The notes beneath the pieces are model-generated. The model made no database searches, was not told the origin of the DNA, and saw nothing but the letters and a program-made list of their open reading frames with translations. This document shows, piece by piece, positions 16,000 to 19,681 of a stretch of DNA of 19,681 nt (within the stretch, counting starts at the first letter, position 1; the number at the start of each line of letters is the position of its first letter). The DNA is taken from assembly GCA_009781525.1 (NCBI GenBank), contig WQXZ01000009.1, forward strand, positions 1 to 19,681, read 5' to 3'. The DNA comes from Coriobacteriia bacterium. GTDB taxonomy: Bacteria > Actinomycetota > Coriobacteriia > Coriobacteriales > UBA8131. The translations under genes were made by a program, and so were the position numbers.

Positions 16000-17124
16000 T
16001 TATCCGACTAAAGCAAAGATAGCTACCAGCAAAACCAATATGGCGATGCTGAAGACTGCGATGATTGTCCAGGTTGCCGGTCTGGCGTAGTTGTTTGTCC
16101 AACCAATGCCGAAGCGCTTTTCTACGAAAACGGCTGGATCATCCTTGTTAAAGTAGAACAATCCGAGCTTCCAGAAGCGGTCATCGTCATAGTTGATCTC
16201 ACTTTCTATGCGACCAGATCTCAGTGGTAGGCGAGAGCCGCCCTGACCGATATAGAACATCGCAACGATGATAACTATAAAAACGATAACCATGAAAACC
16301 AGTGTAGCAAGCATTACCATAGAAATATCCGAATCACCAAGAAAAGTGTAGAGCTGAAGTAGCTGCATAAACACGATAGTTACCAGCCCTAAGAGAATCA
16401 TTAGAATGCTTGATAAGTGGCGATAACGCTGACTGCGATGAAGCGACTCGATTGGTTGAGCAGAATCGATTTGTCGTTTTGCGATTCGGATCATAAAGAA
16501 CACGCCTGAGAAAACCAATGCTATGAAGACTTCGATTATCAGCATAGGTAGATAGACCTTTGGGCCTTTGGGAACATACTGATCAGGTTGTCCTGACAGA
16601 TCGAAATGAACCGGAACCTGGTCAGGAATCTGCGGCCAGATTGCAACGAGCAGAATTGCGCCAAGGCCAATAACCAGTGGAAACAGTAGTAGCCAGGCGG
16701 GTGAAGCCGTGTCTTTGCTGGGAGCCTCAATGCTGGCGGTCACAACAGCCGTATGATGATCATCTTGCCAGAGCTCACTCTGTTTGATCTGCTTCATGGC
16801 TCTGTGCTTTGGCAGATATAAGGCAAACGAGATAACCAGATAGACAGCAATCGTACCGAGCCAGACAAAGAGACTGATGTTTGACCATGCTGGCGAGATA
16901 AGTGCAAGGATGATTGTTGACAAAAGCAACGCTAATCCAAAGAGCAGCATTTGGTTGCGATATGAAGCCCTCAAGCTTCGCAGACGGGGATGATTGGATT
17001 CTAACATGGGCACCGAGACACCGAATAGCTCGGTTTTCCGAGTTACGTAAGGCGTGAATGCCAGGGGGACGATCAGCAGGGCGTCCGTAAGCACAAGAAA
17101 AGCAGTGAATAGAATGTTTTGCAT
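16000..17124 (-). CDS. DUF1648 and DUF5808 integral membrane protein
   Basis: This 374-aa membrane protein starts with a hydrophobic segment (about 4-24) and has further pairs of membrane segments near 60-100, 143-163, 190-212, 238-260, 268-292 and 350-373. A DUF1648 loop lies at about 164-187 (PQIPDQVPVHFDLSGQPDQY). DUF5808 lies at about 313-349, with DDDRFWKLGLFYFNKDDPAV and GIGWTNNYARP. DUF1648 also occurs in SdpI, the immunity protein for a Bacillus toxin, so a role in envelope protection or sensing is possible; the direct function is unknown. GGAGGA lies before the ATG, and the gene begins 3 nt after the GntR stop, so the two are surely co-transcribed. GntR (YtrA)-DUF1648 pairs recur in Gram-positive genomes. 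Confidence 0.85.
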   Translation of the reverse strand: MQNILFTAFLVLTDALLIVPLAFTPYVTRKTELFGVSVPMLESNHPRLRSLRASYRNQMLLFGLALLLSTIILALISPAWSNISLFVWLGTIAVYLVISFALYLPKHRAMKQIKQSELWQDDHHTAVVTASIEAPSKDTASPAWLLLFPLVIGLGAILLVAIWPQIPDQVPVHFDLSGQPDQYVPKGPKVYLPMLIIEVFIALVFSGVFFMIRIAKRQIDSAQPIESLHRSQRYRHLSSILMILLGLVTIVFMQLLQLYTFLGDSDISMVMLATLVFMVIVFIVIIVAMFYIGQGGSRLPLRSGRIESEINYDDDRFWKLGLFYFNKDDPAVFVEKRFGIGWTNNYARPATWTIIAVFSIAILVLLVAIFALVG

Positions 17125-17127
17125 GGC

Positions 17128-17532
17128 TTATTCCTCCAATCCTTTATCCATCGGTGGTTTACCGTCAGCTTCATTCAGTACCTTGCTGACACTACGCTGA
17201 AAAACCTCAGCATCGATACCTTGACTCTGCGCATCAATGTAGAGGTGAAGAAGTGATTGCTCAAGGTTTTGTATGTAGTCATCTGAGTAATTCGGAGGAG
17301 CTGTAAGGCGAGCACCTCTTCGACTGAATATGTGCAGATAGCCTTGTGTTTCAAGTAGCTGGTAGGCTTTATTGACCGTGTGAAGATTGATTCCCAGGTC
17401 TCGCGCTAACTGGCGTACAGAGGGAAGGGCATCTCCTGGTACAAGATGACCAGTTACCATTGCTTTGACCACTTGATTGCGAAGCTGCAGGTAAATCGGC
17501 ACATCGCTTTCTGGCTCTATACTTATGAACAT
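17128..17532 (-). CDS. GntR-family transcriptional regulator, YtrA type
   Basis: This 134-aa protein has an N-terminal winged helix-turn-helix (about 1-78): PIYLQLRNQVVKAMVTGHL (12-30), PGDALPSVRQLARDLGINL (32-50) and TVNKAYQLLETQGYL (52-66), followed by RRGARLT for the wing. A short helical dimerisation tail of about 55 residues replaces the large effector domain of other GntR proteins, which defines the YtrA subgroup. An open frame continues upstream to 17694, but the start at 17532 is preferred because AGGAAG lies 7 nt before it and because MFISIEPESDVPIY is where family proteins begin. It is the first gene of an operon with the membrane protein and protease, and the promoter lies inside an inverted repeat, suggesting it represses its own operon. 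Confidence 0.9.
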   Translation of the reverse strand: MFISIEPESDVPIYLQLRNQVVKAMVTGHLVPGDALPSVRQLARDLGINLHTVNKAYQLLETQGYLHIFSRRGARLTAPPNYSDDYIQNLEQSLLHLYIDAQSQGIDAEVFQRSVSKVLNEADGKPPMDKGLEE

Positions 17533-17580
17533 GTCTGACTTCCTGTCGAGAGCTTGATAATGATGCAGGCTTGGCTTACT

Positions 17581-17610
17581 TGTTATAACTGTAATAGATA
17601 AGATATAACA
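17581..17610. promoter_or_regulatory. Inverted repeat, candidate GntR operator
   Basis: TGTTATA (17581-17587) and TATAACA (17604-17610) are perfect 7-bp arms separated by 16 bp. The repeat overlaps the -10 and start site of the minus-strand gntR promoter, the usual place for a repressor site. Identity as the GntR operator is inferred from position. Confidence 0.6.
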
Positions 17611-17628
17611 GCTTTGATCCTTTGTCAA
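17600..17628 (-). promoter_or_regulatory. Promoter of the gntR-DUF1648-CPBP operon
   Basis: On the minus strand a perfect TTGACA (complement of 17623-17628) is followed after exactly 17 nt by TATCTT (complement of 17600-17605, four of six). Initiation would fall near 17593, leaving a leader of about 60 nt before the ATG at 17532. The -10 lies within the inverted repeat at 17581-17610. Confidence 0.65.
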
Positions 17629-17649
17629 TATGTCTTCGCACACATTTCT

Positions 17650-17658
17650 TGGTATAGT
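17650..17658 (+). promoter_or_regulatory. Extended -10 promoter for the zinc-ribbon pair
   Basis: TGGTATAGT gives a TGn extension before TATAGT (17653-17658, five of six). No -35 is seen at 17 nt. The transcript would start near 17665 and carry an 80-nt leader to the ATG at 17747. It diverges from the gntR promoter. Confidence 0.5.
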
Positions 17659-17746
17659 GATTTCTAATAACAACAGCTTTGAGTCCGAGCACAAACATGG
17701 ATAATCCAGGATAATTATCTAGTCAATGCTGAGAAGGGAAGATGAA

Positions 17747-18505
17747 ATGATTTGTAGAAACTGTTCACAAGAAAACTCCGAGGACGCAAAATTCTGTGTT
17801 AGTTGTGGATCCTCTTTAACCGACCAAAACAACCTGAACGCATTGCCGATACAGCAGGCACCAGCACAGCCATATCAACCGCAACAAGTACCTATACAAC
17901 CTATGCAGCCGCAACAGTACGGTCAACCGCAGCAGCCACAATTCGGCCAGCCGCAGCCTGTGCAGCCGCAGTTCGGCCAACCAGAACAGCAGCCGGGGCA
18001 ACCGCAGTTCAATCAGCAGCAGCCTCAGCAACCGTATGGCCAACAGCAGTTCAATGCTGCACCACAAGCACCAGTGCAAGGTTATTCACAGCAAGGATAC
18101 GCTCAGGTTGAACCTGTGAAAAAGAGCAAGGTTCCGCTATATGCCGGAATAGGAGCGGCTCTTGTCATTGTTGGTATTCTTTTGGTTGTACTGTTCAGTG
18201 GTGGAAATAAGGGTAGCGACCTACGTGGAACCTATGAGCTCAGCAGTGCTCGGGCATTAGGCGTAACAATGACTGGTGATACGCTTTATTCTATCTTTCC
18301 CAGAGGTGAATCGTACATCGAAATCATTGATTCAAGCAGAATGAGAATATCGCTAATGAACGAAGTTGAAGCCTACACATATACCAGGAATGGAGACACC
18401 ATTTCTATGACGAATGGATATCTGACTGTCGAAGCAACAATCGACGGCGATGATCTGATTGTTCAAGTCGATGATGTCACATTTATTTTCACTAAGGTGA
18501 AATAA
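17747..18505 (+). CDS. Zinc-ribbon, Q/P-rich, single-pass membrane protein (copy 1)
   Basis: This 252-aa protein of unknown function has four parts. A zinc ribbon occupies residues 1-22 with C3, C6, C17 and C20. A Gln/Pro-rich low-complexity linker runs about 36-120, with repeated QPQ and PQFGQP units. One membrane helix lies at about 130-150 (PLYAGIGAALVIVGILLVVL). A C-terminal domain of about 95 residues (158-252) is rich in beta-prone segments ending in VDDVTFIFTK. With the ribbon cytoplasmic, the C-terminal domain would be outside the cell. An in-frame ATG at 17726 would add seven residues, but 17747 is preferred because AGAAGGGA precedes it at 8 nt and because the adjacent paralogue also starts MIC. 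It is followed at 36 nt by that paralogue. Confidence 0.82.
   Translation: MICRNCSQENSEDAKFCVSCGSSLTDQNNLNALPIQQAPAQPYQPQQVPIQPMQPQQYGQPQQPQFGQPQPVQPQFGQPEQQPGQPQFNQQQPQQPYGQQQFNAAPQAPVQGYSQQGYAQVEPVKKSKVPLYAGIGAALVIVGILLVVLFSGGNKGSDLRGTYELSSARALGVTMTGDTLYSIFPRGESYIEIIDSSRMRISLMNEVEAYTYTRNGDTISMTNGYLTVEATIDGDDLIVQVDDVTFIFTKVK
17852..18106 (+). repeat. Low-complexity Q/P-rich coding repeat
   Basis: Degenerate tandem units encode PQFGQP and QPQ-like peptides, based on CAG, CAA and CCG codons. The repetition explains spurious long open frames on both strands here. Such a region is prone to length variation between strains. Confidence 0.7.
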
Positions 18506-18541
18506 AACCAAAGCAATCTTTCGCGCTGATGGGAGACGCTG

Positions 18542-19186
18542 ATGATCTGCAAGACCTGTTCTCAAGAAAATGCCAATGATGCAAAGTTCTGTATCAGATG
18601 TGGCACTGCTCTGAGCGACCAAAGTGTCCAGCAAGCACAGCAGGCATACATTCCACAGCAGTATGCATATGGACAAGTTCAACAGCCGCAGCAACCCTAC
18701 GGACAGCAGCAGGCACCGGGGCAGCAGTATGGCAAGCCGCAAGCCTACCCTGGGCTGGCTTACCAACAGCAATATGGCCAAGTCCAACAGCCTAGCCCAG
18801 CAAAAAAGAACCGGGTGCCAATTATTATCGCAGGCGGATTGGCACTGATTGCAGTTGGTCTACTCGTAGCGGTACTGGTCAACACCTTTGGAAACAAGAG
18901 TAGTATTGTCGGTACCTATAGGATTTCTGCAATCAAGACGCAAGGCGTTACGATTTCTGGACTCTATCTTGAGATCATGTATCCTGAAGACTATACATAC
19001 ATTGAGATAGTTGACTCAAACACCATGGAATTCTCAATACTTGGTGTTTCAGAGGTATGTACATATACACGTAATGGAGACACCTTGTACATGAGCATAG
19101 GATACGAAACTATCGAAATACAAATAAGTGGAGATGAGCTGAGCTTTGAAGTCGACGACATGCTATATATCTTCAAAAAGAAATGA
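18542..19186 (+). CDS. Zinc-ribbon, Q/Y-rich, single-pass membrane protein (copy 2)
   Basis: This 214-aa protein is a tandem paralogue of the upstream gene. The zinc ribbon is nearly identical over the first 22 residues (C3, C6, C17, C20; both contain CSQEN and DAKFC). A Q/Y/P-rich linker covers about 30-88 and is shorter. A membrane helix lies at about 92-113, and the C-terminal domain begins IVGTYRISAIKTQGVTISG and contains CTYTRNGDTLYMS, matching AYTYTRNGDTISM in copy 1. Residues 172-190 of the domain are the best-conserved stretch. The gene starts 36 nt after copy 1, with GGGAG (18532-18536) as ribosome site, so they are probably co-transcribed. The function is unknown, and the more diverged linker and beta domain suggest an old duplication. 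Confidence 0.82.
   Translation: MICKTCSQENANDAKFCIRCGTALSDQSVQQAQQAYIPQQYAYGQVQQPQQPYGQQQAPGQQYGKPQAYPGLAYQQQYGQVQQPSPAKKNRVPIIIAGGLALIAVGLLVAVLVNTFGNKSSIVGTYRISAIKTQGVTISGLYLEIMYPEDYTYIEIVDSNTMEFSILGVSEVCTYTRNGDTLYMSIGYETIEIQISGDELSFEVDDMLYIFKKK
18629..18805 (+). repeat. Low-complexity Q/Y/P-rich coding repeat in copy 2
   Basis: Glutamine-rich units such as QPYGQQQ and QQQYGQVQQP encode the linker between zinc ribbon and membrane helix. It is shorter and richer in tyrosine than the linker of copy 1. Confidence 0.6.
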
Positions 19187-19424
19187 CTTTTGGCAGAAAT
19201 CTGGTCGACAATCATAATTTGCATAAGCAGTGCCTGCAAACGTATAGAACTACCATGAAGCTTTTTGGGCGAACGAAACCGGTGAAACAGGTACAGACGC
19301 GGGTAATGCCGATAAATTGTCAGTTTTGATGGTTGTGTAGAGGTGGTTGTCAGACATATTTAGCGGTGGATTACTCAGTCAAATAAGCTGTCCTGTTTTT
19401 GCTGCAGTAACAACATGCAAACAC

Positions 19425-19433
19425 TGATAGAAT
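19425..19433 (+). promoter_or_regulatory. Candidate extended -10 promoter for uvrA
   Basis: TGATAGAAT contains a TGn extension and TAGAAT (19428-19433, five of six). No clear -35 lies upstream. The transcript would start near 19440 with a leader of about 70 nt. Confidence 0.45.
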
Positions 19434-19463
19434 GAAAGTTTGATTGAGCAGTTAAGCGGTTTT

Positions 19464-19484
19464 AAGACCCCAAAAACAGGTCTT
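19464..19484 (+). other. Hairpin in the uvrA leader
   Basis: AAGACC (19464-19469) pairs perfectly with GGTCTT (19479-19484) around a 9-nt A-rich loop. It lies inside the predicted leader. There is no T tract, so it is not a terminator. Confidence 0.35.
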
Positions 19485-19511
19485 TGAACCCACGCCACGA
19501 AAAGGAGAGCT

Positions 19512-19681
19512 GTGCTCGACTCTATTCAGATTCGCGGTGCCCGAGAGCACAACCTTAAAAACATCTCTGTCGACATACCGCGCGACAAACTGGTGGTTAT
19601 CACAGGTCTCTCAGGCTCAGGAAAAAGCTCGCTGGCTTTTGACACTATCTATGCTGAGGGGCAGCGTCGCTATGTCGAATC
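19512..19681 (+). CDS. uvrA: UvrABC excinuclease subunit A, N-terminal fragment
   Basis: Only the first 56 codons are in the window; the gene runs off the end. UvrA is the DNA-damage recognition ATPase of nucleotide excision repair. The start IQIRGAREHNLKNI (residues 5-18) and the first ABC Walker A GLSGSGKSSLAFDTIYAEGQ (residues 32-51) followed by RRYVE are diagnostic. The start codon is GTG, chosen because AAAGGAG at 19501-19507 lies 4 nt upstream and because the family begins at this point. It is preceded by a 325-nt non-coding region with its own candidate promoter, so it is likely a separate transcription unit from the zinc-ribbon genes. Confidence 0.95.
   Translation, partial: MLDSIQIRGAREHNLKNISVDIPRDKLVVITGLSGSGKSSLAFDTIYAEGQRRYVE

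Larger units (their letters stand above)
19187..19511. other. Non-coding stretch before uvrA
   Basis: No gene is supported in these 325 nt. A 24-codon frame from ATG 19255 has no ribosome site. The last 90 nt hold a likely uvrA promoter and a small hairpin. No terminator with a stem and T tract was found after the second zinc-ribbon gene. No LexA-type palindrome was seen. Confidence 0.6.

Noticed and set aside
17533..17694. Upstream 54-residue extension of the gntR frame
   Set aside because: It covers the promoter and inverted repeat, has no family similarity, and a ribosome site precedes the ATG at 17532.
17803..18111. Open frames on both strands in the Q-rich region, including an Ala/Thr-rich and a Leu-rich one
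   Set aside because: They are frame-shifted readings of the CAG/CAA/CCG repeats in the zinc-ribbon gene.
19255..19329. 24-codon basic peptide frame before uvrA
   Set aside because: There is no ribosome site, and a frame this short is expected by chance.
19187..19511. SOS (LexA) box for uvrA
   Set aside because: Only isolated GAAC half-sites were found, with no second half at the right spacing.
1..19681. tRNA, rRNA, CRISPR, insertion sequence or prophage
   Set aside because: No cloverleaf, spaced repeat array, transposase or phage gene was recognised in the reading of either strand.

Overview
The window looks like a chromosomal housekeeping segment of a bacterium of intermediate GC content, probably an actinobacterial lineage. 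The lineage call is an inference. It rests on a DUF2510 membrane protein (a domain typical of Actinobacteria), a DUF1648/DUF5808 membrane protein, several GTG starts (tatA, the NYN gene, uvrA) and a core gene order resembling that of Gram-positive genomes (lysS-clpC, then ispD-ispF-cysS-rlmB-yacP-like). A mid-GC Coriobacteriia-type organism would fit, but the sequence alone does not settle it. No tRNA, rRNA, CRISPR array, transposase or phage gene was recognised.

Positions 1-12365 hold thirteen co-oriented plus-strand genes: galU, tatA, greA, lysS, clpC, a strong terminator, then a DUF2510 membrane protein with its own extended -10 promoter, ispD, ispF, cysS, a short SpoU methyltransferase, a YacP-like NYN protein, an SRAP (YedK/HMCES) protein and an unrecognised acidic protein. 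Many junctions are tight or overlapping (TGATG at ispD/ispF and NYN/SRAP, a 14-nt overlap at ispF/cysS), so translational coupling is likely. The leader between tatA and greA contains mutually exclusive hairpins.

Positions 12379-15001 hold the most interesting unit: a Trm9/ALKBH8-like methyltransferase (minus strand) and an Elp3 radical-SAM/acetyltransferase (plus strand), divergent across about 31 nt. In eukaryotes Elp3 makes cm5U at tRNA wobble position 34 and Trm9 methylates it to mcm5U. Their pairing here suggests a compact bacterial mcm5U34 pathway. The Elp3 promoter appears to give a leaderless mRNA. Both sides of the unit end in 13-nt convergent gaps.

Positions 15015-17532 are a minus-strand operon: a YtrA-type GntR repressor, a DUF1648/DUF5808 membrane protein and a CPBP (CAAX-type) intramembrane protease. 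A consensus-like promoter is embedded in an inverted repeat, suggesting autorepression. The set resembles envelope-stress or bacteriocin-immunity cassettes. Divergent from it are two tandem paralogous membrane proteins (zinc ribbon, Q/P-rich linker, one membrane helix, small exported beta-rich domain). After a 325-nt non-coding stretch the window ends in the first 170 nt of uvrA.
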